This document shows, piece by piece, positions 19,107 to 28,600 of a stretch of 64,000 nt of DNA; position 1 is the stretch's first letter; each line of letters starts with the position of its first letter. A program made the position numbers and the translations under genes. The stretch is from Planctomycetota bacterium. GTDB lineage: Bacteria; Planctomycetota; Planctomycetia; Pirellulales; UBA1268. Under the pieces are notes generated by a model that searched no databases, had not been told where the DNA came from, and was given only the letters and a program-made list of their open reading frames with translations. The DNA is taken from assembly GCA_003669585.1 (NCBI GenBank), contig QWOQ01000003.1, positions 1 to 64,000 on the forward strand, written 5' to 3'.

Positions 19107-20780
19107 ATGCGTACTTGGACCATCCCCCGCCAGATTATTGTGGGCTTCTCGATGCTGGTGCTGCTCACGATGTTCCTGGGAGTCATCGCTCTCATGCAGA
19201 TCGTAAGCGTCGAGCAGAATGTTCGATTGCTCGCTTCAAACGGTCTGCCTTCAGTGGTGGTGTTAAACAAAATCAGTGAAGCCAACGCGATGGCATCTCG
19301 GGAAATCCGCAGAGAGCTTCTCCAGACCAACCAGGGGCAGACGAAAAAAAATGCCGAAAGCGATGCCAATAAAAACATATTTCAAATTTTAAAAGTCAGA
19401 GGAGATGAGTTTTGCGCTACGTATGAATCCCTCATTTCCGACAACGAGGACAGACGCCTCTTTTCCGAAGCCAAGACAGCGAGGACAGCTTTTCTTAATT
19501 CGACCGAAAAGATGTTCGAATTGGTGCGCGCGGGAAAGCGAGCGGAAGCGGAAGCCAGTCTCCTCAACGAAGTTGATCCAGATTTGGAAAAATGCCAAGC
19601 GGCATTCAATGCCGACATTGCATACAACATGGAGCTTGCCGATGCGGCGGCAAAGTCAGCCGAGAAGACGGTTGCTTTTAGTTATGTCATGATCGGCGGT
19701 ACGCTGGCCGGAGTCTTGTTGCTCGGGGTACTACTTGGATGGTTCATTAGTCGAGCTGTGACCCGTTCCTTGAACGGGATCTCGGATGCCCTGCAGACAG
19801 CCGTTACGCAAACCACAACAGCCTCATCCCAGCTTTCTTCGGCAAGCCAATCGCTCGCGACTGGCTGCAACGAGCAGAGATCCTCGGTGTCTGAAACCAG
19901 TGCGGCCTTGGAAGAAATGTCTGCCATGATCCGCAGCACCTCAGACAATGCTGAAAAGGCAAAGGTTTTTGCCAATCAAGCTCGTGTGGCCGCTCAGTCG
20001 GGCGCTCAGACGATGGTGGACATGAATACCGCCATGCAGGCCATTGAGACTTCCAGCGCTGATGTGGCGAAGATTGTGAAAAACATAGACGAGATCGCTT
20101 TTCAAACAAATATCTTGGCCTTGAATGCAGCCGTTGAGGCGGCGCGCGCAGGTGAGGTAGGAGCGGGGTTTGCTGTTGTAGCCGATGAGGTGCGTTCGCT
20201 CGCGCAGCGTAGCGCAGCAGCCGCCAAGGAAACAGCCGAAAAAATTGAAACAGCCATCGCCAACAGCCGCCGCGGATCAACCAGTTGCTTCAAGGTAGGC
20301 GAGTCGCTCGAAGAAATTTTGCAAAAAGTAGCCTCGGCCGATTCATTGGTAGCCGAAATTGCAACGGCGGCTCGAGAGCAGTCACAGGGGATTGAGCAAG
20401 TTGGAGTCGCCATGACTCAAATGGACAAGATCACGCAAGGAAGCGCCGCGAATGCCGAACAGAGTGCAAGTGCTGCCGAACAACTCAATAGCCAGGCGCG
20501 CAGCATGCAAGACAATGTCGAGCTACTCAGATCGCTGGTTACGAATGAAAATCGGCCGCAGAGCTCTGCAAGGCCACCAGAGTCAAAACGATCGCGGGTC
20601 AGTACATACAGGCCTGTAAACTCCCGGCCGTTGAAGGCGGTAAACCGTTTTCAGCCCGCTCGTGTAGCTCGCTCCGCCGGCGCCAAACATGTGCCAATGC
20701 AGATTCCGATGCCAGAGGATGCAACAGTTTCCCCAGAGGGAATGACTGATCAGGAAGACAAGCACTTCACTTCTTTCTGA
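19107..20780 (+). CDS. Methyl-accepting chemotaxis protein with HFTSF tail
   Basis: The protein has 557 residues. The first membrane helix is residues 9-35 ([20 protein letters not shown]). The periplasmic sensor resembles that of the 14205 gene, so the two are paralogues on either side of cheA-cheW. The second helix ([20 protein letters not shown]) runs into the cytoplasmic coiled coil without a clear HAMP domain. The tip is [22 protein letters not shown] basic, proline-rich linker near residues 470-540 ends in HFTSF at the very C-terminus, a likely docking pentapeptide for CheR, whose gene follows immediately. Confidence 0.94.
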   Translation: MRTWTIPRQIIVGFSMLVLLTMFLGVIALMQIVSVEQNVRLLASNGLPSVVVLNKISEANAMASREIRRELLQTNQGQTKKNAESDANKNIFQILKVRGDEFCATYESLISDNEDRRLFSEAKTARTAFLNSTEKMFELVRAGKRAEAEASLLNEVDPDLEKCQAAFNADIAYNMELADAAAKSAEKTVAFSYVMIGGTLAGVLLLGVLLGWFISRAVTRSLNGISDALQTAVTQTTTASSQLSSASQSLATGCNEQRSSVSETSAALEEMSAMIRSTSDNAEKAKVFANQARVAAQSGAQTMVDMNTAMQAIETSSADVAKIVKNIDEIAFQTNILALNAAVEAARAGEVGAGFAVVADEVRSLAQRSAAAAKETAEKIETAIANSRRGSTSCFKVGESLEEILQKVASADSLVAEIATAAREQSQGIEQVGVAMTQMDKITQGSAANAEQSASAAEQLNSQARSMQDNVELLRSLVTNENRPQSSARPPESKRSRVSTYRPVNSRPLKAVNRFQPARVARSAGAKHVPMQIPMPEDATVSPEGMTDQEDKHFTSF

Positions 20781-20835
20781 GCATTTGTCTCAGCCATTGC
20801 CTGCAGTTTCAGCAACGTTTCGTAGAATTGTTTCT

Positions 20836-21681
20836 ATGCTCTTTCCCCCAGAAGCACCGCTCTCCGCGCAGGCCTACGATTTCTTAGCAAATCTGGTCTA
20901 CGATCGCAGTCGTATCCGCTTGGGATCCGACAAGCAGGCACTTGTAACCGGTCGCCTTTCGCAGCGGTTGCGATCGCTGGGATTCAGCAATTATGAGCAG
21001 TACTGTGAGTTGCTGATGTCTTCAGATGGCGAACATGAGATTGGTGAGTTGATCGATCTCATCTCCACCAATCACACGCATTTTTTTCGAGAGCCCTCCC
21101 ACTTCGATGTTCTTAGTCGCCACGCTCTGCCGACGCTCGCCGATCGAGCACGTGCCGAACAGAGGCCTTTGCGGGTCTGGTGCGCCGCAGCCTCTTCTGG
21201 GGAAGAGGCCTATTCGCTAGCCATCGTATTGGCGGAATATTGCCGCGATCGCCCGTCGCTTGCCTGGCATATCGATGCCTCTGATATCTCGATGCGCATG
21301 CTCGAGCGTTGTCGAGTGGGCACGTACGAAGCGGCGAAAGTCAACCTCCCTGCACCAGCCATGCTCAGCCGCTATTTCCAGAAGGGCTTTGGCGAACGCG
21401 AGGGCTATTACCGAGTTAAAAGTGAACTGCGACAGCATGTGTCCGTGCAATACATGAACTTGTTTGACGATGTCTATTCACTGCCTCCGGGCCAGGATGT
21501 GATCTTCTGCCGGAATGTGATGATCTATTTCGATGTGCCGTCGCGGCAACTGTTGGTCGAGCGACTCACCAAACAGTTGTCGCCAGGAGGCTATTTGTTT
21601 GTTGGTCACTCCGAAAGCCTGATCGGCATCCGGCATGATCTCAAAGCAGCGTGGCCAAGCGTATACATCCGACCCGAGTAA
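20836..21681 (+). CDS. cheR: Chemotaxis methyltransferase CheR
   Basis: CheR methylates receptor glutamates using S-adenosylmethionine. The N-terminal helical domain (FLANLVYDRSRIRLGSDKQ) is followed by the catalytic domain with LISTNHTHFFREP, VWCAAASSGEEAYSLAI (SAM loop) and VIFCRNVMIYFD. I chose ATG at 20836; an upstream TTG at 20785, four bases after the MCP stop, would add 17 residues. It lies between an MCP with an aromatic C-terminal tail and cheB, as expected for an adaptation pair. Confidence 0.93.
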   Translation: MLFPPEAPLSAQAYDFLANLVYDRSRIRLGSDKQALVTGRLSQRLRSLGFSNYEQYCELLMSSDGEHEIGELIDLISTNHTHFFREPSHFDVLSRHALPTLADRARAEQRPLRVWCAAASSGEEAYSLAIVLAEYCRDRPSLAWHIDASDISMRMLERCRVGTYEAAKVNLPAPAMLSRYFQKGFGEREGYYRVKSELRQHVSVQYMNLFDDVYSLPPGQDVIFCRNVMIYFDVPSRQLLVERLTKQLSPGGYLFVGHSESLIGIRHDLKAAWPSVYIRPE

Positions 21682-21688
21682 GTTTTCT

Positions 21689-22786
21689 ATGAACCTCATC
21701 CCTTCAAAAAAGCTTCGCGTGCTGATCGTCGACGACTCCGCGCTTGTACGCAAAGCGATCACCGATGCGCTGAGTCAGGATCCAGAGATTGAAGTGGTGG
21801 GAACAGCGTGCGATCCGTATGTAGCCCGAGAGAAAATTGTTCGGCTCCAGCCCGACGTGCTTACGCTCGATCTTGAGATGCCGCGTATGGATGGGCTGAC
21901 GTTTCTACGCATTCTGATGGAGCACTATCCGCTGCCGGTGGTCGTCGTGAGCTCTCTCACGCAGGCGGGCTCACAGGCAGCCATGGATGCGATGGAAGCC
22001 GGTGCCGTGGATGTGCTGGCCAAGCCCGATGGCACCACATCGATCGGCGCTCTGGCTGGAAAACTTGCCTTTCACGTAAAAGCAGCGGCGGCTTCAACTC
22101 GCTTTCAGCGTGTTGCGAAGCGTGACGATCTGACGCGCGCATCGACCTTTGCGGCGTTGAAGTCGCCACCGAAGGCCGTGGCACCCTATGCCCACCGCGT
22201 CGATTCTCAACAGTTGATTACCATCGGATCTTCGACCGGTGGCATTGAGGCTCTTCGTACTCTTTTGCCGCAACTGCCTTCTGGTCTCCCTCCAATTGCC
22301 GTGGTGCAACACATCTCCCCCTATTTTTCAAAGGTTGTTGCGGAACGACTCAATGCCATCTGCTCGATGAATGTCTGCGAAGCGCAGGATGGCATGATTT
22401 TAGAGCAGGGCATGTGCGTGATTGCGCCGGGCGAATCCCATCTGGCTGTCTCGTGGGAACGAGATCGATACCGCGCGCGTCTCCTACACACTCCACCCAT
22501 TCATCATTGTCGGCCCTCGGTGGATGTGCTGTTTCGATCGGCTGCGGAGTGTGCGGGCAAACGTCTTGTAGCCGCACTCCTCACCGGCATGGGCAGCGAC
22601 GGCGCACTGGGAATGCAGGCTATTCGAAACGTGGGAGGCAAAACGATTGCCGAGCACGAAAGCACCTGCATTGTCTACGGTATGCCTCGAGCTGCGATCG
22701 AACTTGGCGTGGTAGACGTAGTGCTACCGCTGCCACAGATCGCCGCCGGGATTCTAGAGGCCATCGCAAAGGCATCGATTGTCTAA
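21689..22786 (+). CDS. cheB: Chemotaxis response regulator / glutamate methylesterase CheB
   Basis: CheB removes receptor methyl groups when phosphorylated by CheA. The receiver domain begins KLRVLIVDDSALVRK, with the phosphate-accepting Asp in LTLDLEMPRMDG and the conserved Lys in LAKPDG. The esterase domain has the catalytic Ser in IGSSTGGIEAL, His in VVQHISPYFSK and Asp in GMGSDGALGMQAIR. ATG at 21689 lies seven bases after the cheR stop. An in-frame ATG at 21635 inside cheR would add 18 unconserved residues and is rejected. Confidence 0.95.
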   Translation: MNLIPSKKLRVLIVDDSALVRKAITDALSQDPEIEVVGTACDPYVAREKIVRLQPDVLTLDLEMPRMDGLTFLRILMEHYPLPVVVVSSLTQAGSQAAMDAMEAGAVDVLAKPDGTTSIGALAGKLAFHVKAAAASTRFQRVAKRDDLTRASTFAALKSPPKAVAPYAHRVDSQQLITIGSSTGGIEALRTLLPQLPSGLPPIAVVQHISPYFSKVVAERLNAICSMNVCEAQDGMILEQGMCVIAPGESHLAVSWERDRYRARLLHTPPIHHCRPSVDVLFRSAAECAGKRLVAALLTGMGSDGALGMQAIRNVGGKTIAEHESTCIVYGMPRAAIELGVVDVVLPLPQIAAGILEAIAKASIV

Positions 22787-22869
22787 AAAAGTTTCACTCG
22801 ACATTCGTGCAGTCAAAGAGTATCTCGTAGCAGCATCTCTCTACGATTGAGACTGCGAGGAGTCGTTGG

Positions 22870-24054
22870 ATGGTTCAAACGGATTCAATGAGGAAAAATG
22901 CAAGGATGCATATCAATGCTCGAAAGAAAAAAATTCGATTCAGTCTGATTCCCGCTACATGTGTTTGGATCTGCGCCACACTTTCCGCAGTGTACGGTGC
23001 TCCAGTGGGTGTTTTCGTTGACGCTCCGTTACCACCTGAAACTCATGCAGCAGCGACAAGATTGCGGGTGGCTGTGTCGCCAGCTTCGCCAGCGGTTGAG
23101 TGGAAGGGGAATCGCCCGATCGGTGTGATGATCGATGTATGGGAAGAAATTGCGAGAAGAATTGGAGTTACAGCCGATTTCGTAAGCGAGCCAACATTTT
23201 CACGTTTATTCGATGTGTTGATTGAAGGCGGAGCCGATGTCTCGCTGGGTCCATTGGCGATTACAGAAGAGCGAGAGGAAAAAATCGATTTCACGCATTC
23301 AATCTTTCATTCGGGCAGTCGAATTGCAGTTCGCCAGCGGAGTGATTATGGAATTTTTACGACATTACGATCTTTTGTCTCATGGCAATTGTTAGGACTT
23401 TTTGGTTGCGTGATGGCATTCGTTTTTTTGACTGGACACCTGCTGTGGTGGTGCGAACGTCGCGACAATCCCAGTTCATTTCCATCGCACTATGTGAATG
23501 GAGTGGGTGAGGCGATGTGGTGGATCGCTTGCACAATTGTCTCTGGTGGTTGCGACAACAAATATGTGGCAAGTCGCATGGGCCGTGCCATCGGCTTCGC
23601 GTGGATGATTGGTGGGATCGTACTGCTGGCTACATTTACCAGCGTGCTGACTGCGACAATGACAGCCGAACGAGTGGTCGGCGCGATCCATGGACCGAGG
23701 GATTTGGCCGGTCGCACTGTTGGCTGCCAGCAGGCAGCTACATCGAGACTGTCTGCAAAAAAACGAGGGGCTTTTGTACAAGAGTTTCCAACAATCAATG
23801 AAGCACTCGTGGCAATGTCGCTTGGAATGGTCGAGGCTGTTGTAGCTGAAAATCAGTCGCTGATATTTTTTGTCAATCAACCCAGTCACGCCGGCGTCAG
23901 ACTCGTCGGTCCGATGTTCGAAACATTTGACTATGGATTGGCAGTGCCCAACGATAGTCCGCTGCGCGAGAAACTAAACAAAGCCATTCTTCAAATTCGC
24001 GAAGACGGCACGCTGGAACGCATCAAGCAAACGTGGCTGGGAAATCACGAATAG
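22870..24054 (+). CDS. Prokaryotic ionotropic glutamate receptor-like channel subunit
   Basis: The start is supported by GAGGAG at 22857-22862, seven bases upstream. A signal peptide ends near SAVYGAP. A bipartite periplasmic-binding-protein fold follows: lobe one has LRVAVSPASP and IGVMIDVWEEIARRIG, then SLGPLAITEEREEKIDFT. It is interrupted by a pore module: helix SWQLLGLFGCVMAFVFLTGH, re-entrant loop VNGVGEAMWWIACTIVSGGC and helix AIGFAWMIGGIVLLATFTSV. Lobe two then resumes (GRTVGCQQAATS to NHE). This is the GluR0 layout. The selectivity filter is TIVSGGCDN where potassium-type channels have TVGYGD, so ion selectivity is uncertain. Whether the protein conducts ions is unproven. The gene follows cheB by 83 bp but has its own ribosome site. 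Confidence 0.85.
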   Translation: MVQTDSMRKNARMHINARKKKIRFSLIPATCVWICATLSAVYGAPVGVFVDAPLPPETHAAATRLRVAVSPASPAVEWKGNRPIGVMIDVWEEIARRIGVTADFVSEPTFSRLFDVLIEGGADVSLGPLAITEEREEKIDFTHSIFHSGSRIAVRQRSDYGIFTTLRSFVSWQLLGLFGCVMAFVFLTGHLLWWCERRDNPSSFPSHYVNGVGEAMWWIACTIVSGGCDNKYVASRMGRAIGFAWMIGGIVLLATFTSVLTATMTAERVVGAIHGPRDLAGRTVGCQQAATSRLSAKKRGAFVQEFPTINEALVAMSLGMVEAVVAENQSLIFFVNQPSHAGVRLVGPMFETFDYGLAVPNDSPLREKLNKAILQIREDGTLERIKQTWLGNHE

Positions 24055-24120
24055 CGCGTATCGCCTTTGGGAAACTAAATGAGAAGACACCCGCAACGAC
24101 GACGAAACCTCCTAACAATT

Positions 24121-24145
24121 CAATGTCGAATCGATTCGATCATTG
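24121..24145. terminator. Palindromic hairpin between convergent genes
   Basis: The 14-bp perfect palindrome TCGAATCGATTCGA (24126-24139) is flanked by CAATG and CATTG, giving a longer stem with one bulged base. On the plus strand it is followed by CTTTT. It sits after the channel gene and overlaps the stop codon of the redoxin gene, so a terminator role is likely but not certain. Confidence 0.5.
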
Positions 24146-24709
24146 CTTTTCGGAATTGTCATCCGCGACTATCTTTTGAACGTCGATGGTTTCGGAATTG
24201 ACAGTCTTGGCCACTTTCTCAGAAAGCTTTTTGGCAAGCAAACCACTCGGATCGCAGCCGGCAGCAACCGAAACGATTGTGCCACCCTTGGCAATCAGGA
24301 AATTGGTTGGCATGGTCTTCGTTTCAAAGATGTCCCAAGCGTCTCCTTTGGTGTCAACGCAATAGAGCATGTTGAGCTTCTTTTCTTTTGCGTAAGCGGC
24401 CACCTTCGTATCTGATTCGCGAAAAATAGCTACGGACGTAAGACCGAGATCTTTGTAGCCCTCATGCATCGCTTGAAAATACGCGAGTTCCTTGTCGCAG
24501 CCGGAGCACCCGCAGGTTAATCGCACGAGGACTGGCCCTTTGGCCGTTAAATCAGCCAATACAATTTCCTTCCCGGTTGCATCTTTGAATTTGAAATCCG
24601 GGGCTTGCGTGCCAATGTCAACTTTTTTCGGTGCTGCAGAGGGTTCATCGGCAAAAATAAAACCATTCGCGATCAACAACATCGACGCACACCAAAGCGA
24701 ACGAATCAT
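24140..24709 (-). CDS. Exported redoxin / thioredoxin-like protein
   Basis: ATG at 24709 is chosen because AAGGAG lies seven to eight bases upstream; longer frames from 24763 ignore it. The signal peptide ends near GFIFADEP. The mature part is an AhpC/TSA-type thioredoxin fold: IGTQAPDFKFKDATGKEI, then CGCSGCDKEL, where a CSGC pair forms the likely redox centre, and the cis-Pro region TMPTNFLI. The expected role is periplasmic thiol-disulfide exchange or peroxide reduction. CXXC favours thiol reduction over a typical peroxiredoxin. It converges on the channel gene and shows no obvious operon partner. Confidence 0.85.
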   Translation of the reverse strand: MIRSLWCASMLLIANGFIFADEPSAAPKKVDIGTQAPDFKFKDATGKEIVLADLTAKGPVLVRLTCGCSGCDKELAYFQAMHEGYKDLGLTSVAIFRESDTKVAAYAKEKKLNMLYCVDTKGDAWDIFETKTMPTNFLIAKGGTIVSVAAGCDPSGLLAKKLSEKVAKTVNSETIDVQKIVADDNSEKQ

Positions 24710-24961
24710 AGAAGACTCCTTCATGAGGGAAGCGGACAAACAAAACCTGTGCAATTCGAGCAATCAATAGCTAACCAAGTATTTCCAGAGAAAACAACCT
24801 TAGATCTCTTCGAATAGTAAAAAATGGCCACGGAAAAAAATAAAAGGGATAATGTTTCGTCTAAAATCGAATTCGACACACACGTTTTCGAATCTCAATC
24901 TGATCGGGTGTGCCATCGCTGCCCGTTCACAGAAGAGGTCTGATTTCCCGTTGTTTTCTCA

Positions 24962-25663
24962 ATGATCGTTTCCAGAAAGATTCGTGGTTCTATGAAAAAA
25001 ACTGTTCTGCGTGATCAGGCCACAACGCTCGATGGAAAAATCATGACGCTTCATGAACACGACGGATTTTTTACGATCCGCATTGAGGGAACGGAATTGA
25101 TGTCGAGTCGGCAGCATCATTCCGAAGAGAAAATAGGTGAACTGGCCTGTGCTCACATCAAAAAAAAATCACCGAGTGCAAGAGTCTTGATCGGTGGATT
25201 AGGCTTAGGTTTTACCCTGCGTGCCGCATTGAAAAGCCTCGCTGCTGATGCTGTTGTAGTGGTCGTTGAAATCATGCCTGCTGTGATTCAATGGAACCTG
25301 ATTCCAGAGTACAAACTCGGCGCAGATGCAATGGCCGATCCTCGCGTTCAAATTATCGAAGGTGACGTGGCGGATGTGCTTCGAAGGAATCACGGGAAAT
25401 TCGATTCAATTATTCTCGACATCGATAACGGAGCCAGCGAACTGAGTGTCCAATCAAATAGTCGTCTCTATCAAGCGACGGGCCTTTCAATGGTGAAGGC
25501 AGCGTTGAAACCCGATGGTTGCTTGGGGATTTGGTCCGCCAAAAACGATCCTGTTTTCATTCAATTGATGAGCCAGTGCGGATTCACTGTCACGGTTGAA
25601 CGAGTCCGTACGCATTCGAACGGTGGCGGCTGGAATTTTCTGTTTATTGCAAGGGGAGCCTAA
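24962..25663 (+). CDS. Spermidine synthase-like protein
   Basis: The 233-residue protein has a Rossmann methyltransferase-type fold of the polyamine aminopropyltransferase family. The glycine-rich motif is VLIGGLGLGFTLRAAL, followed by VVVVEIMPAVIQW with an acidic residue ending the second strand, a conserved DVADVL, and IILDIDNGASEL. The N-terminal domain is shorter than in true spermidine synthases, so the substrate is uncertain. A second ATG at 24992 (MKKTVLRD) is an equally possible start; neither has a good ribosome site. It converges on the kinase gene, with five bases between the stops. Confidence 0.75.
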   Translation: MIVSRKIRGSMKKTVLRDQATTLDGKIMTLHEHDGFFTIRIEGTELMSSRQHHSEEKIGELACAHIKKKSPSARVLIGGLGLGFTLRAALKSLAADAVVVVVEIMPAVIQWNLIPEYKLGADAMADPRVQIIEGDVADVLRRNHGKFDSIILDIDNGASELSVQSNSRLYQATGLSMVKAALKPDGCLGIWSAKNDPVFIQLMSQCGFTVTVERVRTHSNGGGWNFLFIARGA

Positions 25664-25668
25664 TACGT

Positions 25669-28600
25669 TTATCGCTCACTGGGAAAAGGAGTGAGGGCTA
25701 TCGTTCGGGCCACGCGAAAGCCGGTGTAGTCGGTGGCGTCGTCGAGCAAGGAATAATTTGTGCGAGAGGCGGAACCCGCTTCGAACCAAGAATGCATGAA
25801 CGAGCCGCCACGCTGCGACCGAAAGAGAAGAGCCGACGATTCGCCGACCTTTGGATCGATCTGGTCCTCGATATCGTCGAGAATCCGGCTCGATTGTTGT
25901 CGGCTGTGCGCATCGGGTCGATATATATTCTGACTCCACTCCAGCACGTTGCCCGTCGTGTCAAAGAGGCCCAGATCATTCGGCTTGAGCCGGCCCACAG
26001 GCCAGGTCACACCCTCCGAGTTCATCGCAAACCACGCATATCGATCCAGAAGTTCGGGGCTTTCGCCGAAGGAGTGCGCCGTCACCGCGCCCGCACTGGT
26101 GGCATACTCAAATTCGGCTTCCGTAGGAAGGCGGTAGCCTGTCAGGCTCAGCATGTTTTTCTTCGAGAGCATCGTGGTGCCATTAGCGTGCTCGCTTTTT
26201 TCGTAACACCACTGTTCTTGCGCAATGCCCTCCTTCTCGCTGAGGTGATTGCAATACGCTGCTGCTTGATGCCAATCGATCCGAATCGCTGGCAGATCTG
26301 GCAGGCGGCTGAATCTGGCTGGAACCGAATACTTCGGATCGAAGGCCTGAAACTGCTCTATCGAAACCATCTTGTTGGCAATCGCATAGGTGCGGCCAAT
26401 GCGCTTTGGATGCACCGGGTCGCTGAAGTTCGACAATACATCGTCGCGAGAGGATCCCATCATGAACTCGACAGGCCCTGGGAGAATCACCATCGTCTGG
26501 CCTTGGCTGGTGACGTACCACTGCGGCCCGGCTGGCGCAGCGGTAGTGGCTACCGGAAAAGCAATTTCACGAAAGAGCGAGTGGCTCTCTTTTTGCCATT
26601 CCTGATTGATTGTTTGGAGCCACGGCTCTTCTTTCCACATCCGCAGCAGCCACTCGCTGGCAGCATGGAGCCCCGGATCGGGATCGGTCTGATAGATTGC
26701 TTGCACCTTCGGCAGAAGCGACAGCCGCACGCTCGGCGATACGCTGCTTTCGGGATACGACCCCAGACTCAGTAGCAGCGCCCGCTGCGCAGAGAGGTCT
26801 GTTTCATGATCTAAGCGGTCGGCAATCATCGCGGGATTGACATTGGCAGTGCTGATACGATCGATGATATAGCTGCGGACACTCGGATTCGGCGAATGCT
26901 TCAGCAAGGCCCATGCCTTGTCTGGCCGATGAAGAAGCATCAGCATTACCGCCGCATTGGCCTGCCGTTTGACGAATCGCTCGTAGAGCGATGCTTCGGC
27001 ATCGGCGGGAAGAACGCGATTGAGTTCAGCAGTGAGCATAGGAATAACGATCTCGGCATGGGCTGCCACGATCGGAAAGAGAACCCTATATCGAGTCACA
27101 AGCGTGTCTAAAAGCAGGTCAACAATTTGGAGAGGAGCATTGGCGTAATACGTGGCGAGGATGCGGGCCACATGAACGCGCAGGACCTCCGACGGTTTGT
27201 TACGAAAGATCTCTTCCAGGGGCGGGAGAAGCTTTGACTTGATTGGACGAAAGCATTCGTTCCACTCGAGAATATCCAGCGGTTCTTCGAGTGCTAAGAG
27301 ATCTGCGATCGGTTGGACTGCTTGGTCCCACTTCGTATTTTCACTGTCGTACGTTGCCAGTGCCGCAGCAGCCCGCAGGCTCCTTGAATCGTTTTGGCTA
27401 TTGCTACTGTTGCTATCAACGTGGCTCCACAACCGCTCCACGAAGGCCTGCTTCTGTGGCTCCAAGGCGGCCACGATCACTCCCACAGCCTCCGGCTTCG
27501 CCACAAGCAGATGCTCAAGCAGCGACTCGGCTTGGGAGGCATCCACCGGGAGCATCGCCAGGCAGACGGCCAGTTGCTTTTGTGGATCGGCAAGCGTTTT
27601 GGTATCGACTTGAGCGGCCTTGAGCAGCGGATTGATCCAACGACGAAACGGCTCTAGCGCAAGCACTATCGTGGGAACCTCGTAAATCTTGGCAACCAGC
27701 AATCGGTCGCGAAAGCCGATGGCTTCGATTCGGCCATATTCTTCCCGGGCAGCCCAGCCCGCCAGAGCGATGAGTATCAAGAGGATCGAGAGGAGCCACG
27801 CCCGATGAAAGGCTGCCGTTCGCATCATCAGTCGCTGCGGCTTGGTCCAATCACGTCGTTTGGTCCACCAGCGAATCTGAAGCGATTGCACGATCGAAGG
27901 TAATTGCCGATTTTCTCGTCGCGCGTTCCAGACCGTAGCCCGATCGGCCAAGAGCAGTTCGGCCCGGCCGCGATAGGTTTCTTTCTGGCCGCGAGTCAGC
28001 CACGCTCGCAGCGATGGCACAAGAAAATCGTGCGCGAGCTGATATGAGGTCGCTTTGAAAGTATCCTCGGAATCTTTCGTAACAGTGTTTTCATCGTTCT
28101 CCAAAAAAATCGCCGTGATGAGTCGCAATTCGCCGTCGAGAATCTCTCGCAAATCGGTAAAATCTTCGGGGTGTTTTTCATACCCGGAGGCTGCGAGGAG
28201 TTCCTGCGACGTTCTGCGAAGCCGGATGGTTGTGTTGCCTTCGGGCAAAAGGCTCTTGAGCACGTTGCGGGCTGCCTGTTGGTGGTGCCGAAATCTTGCG
28301 GATGTGTTGGTAGCGCTAAAAGTTTCTTCTAAAAACGCGACTCCGACACCTTCCGCGCCGCCAATCTCCTTGAGCATTCCCGGCGTCCACGGTTTGTTCT
28401 TGATGAGTTGTGCAAACAGGGCCAATCGCACCGGCACGATCTTGTTGTTCACGGCCAGGCTCTCGATGGCATCCTTGAGAAACTGCTTCTGATCCCTGCT
28501 CACTGCGGCTGGATTGTCTGGCAGTCGGCCGTAGGCCCGCCCAAATAACCCCAACACTCGCGCCGCGTGGTCTCTGTCAAACAGATCAATCATCAGGGAA

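Noticed and set aside
26300..26500. FGE-like domain as a sulfatase-activating enzyme
   Set aside because: It lies at the end of a signalling protein, no sulfatase is adjacent, and the catalytic Cys pair is not evident.
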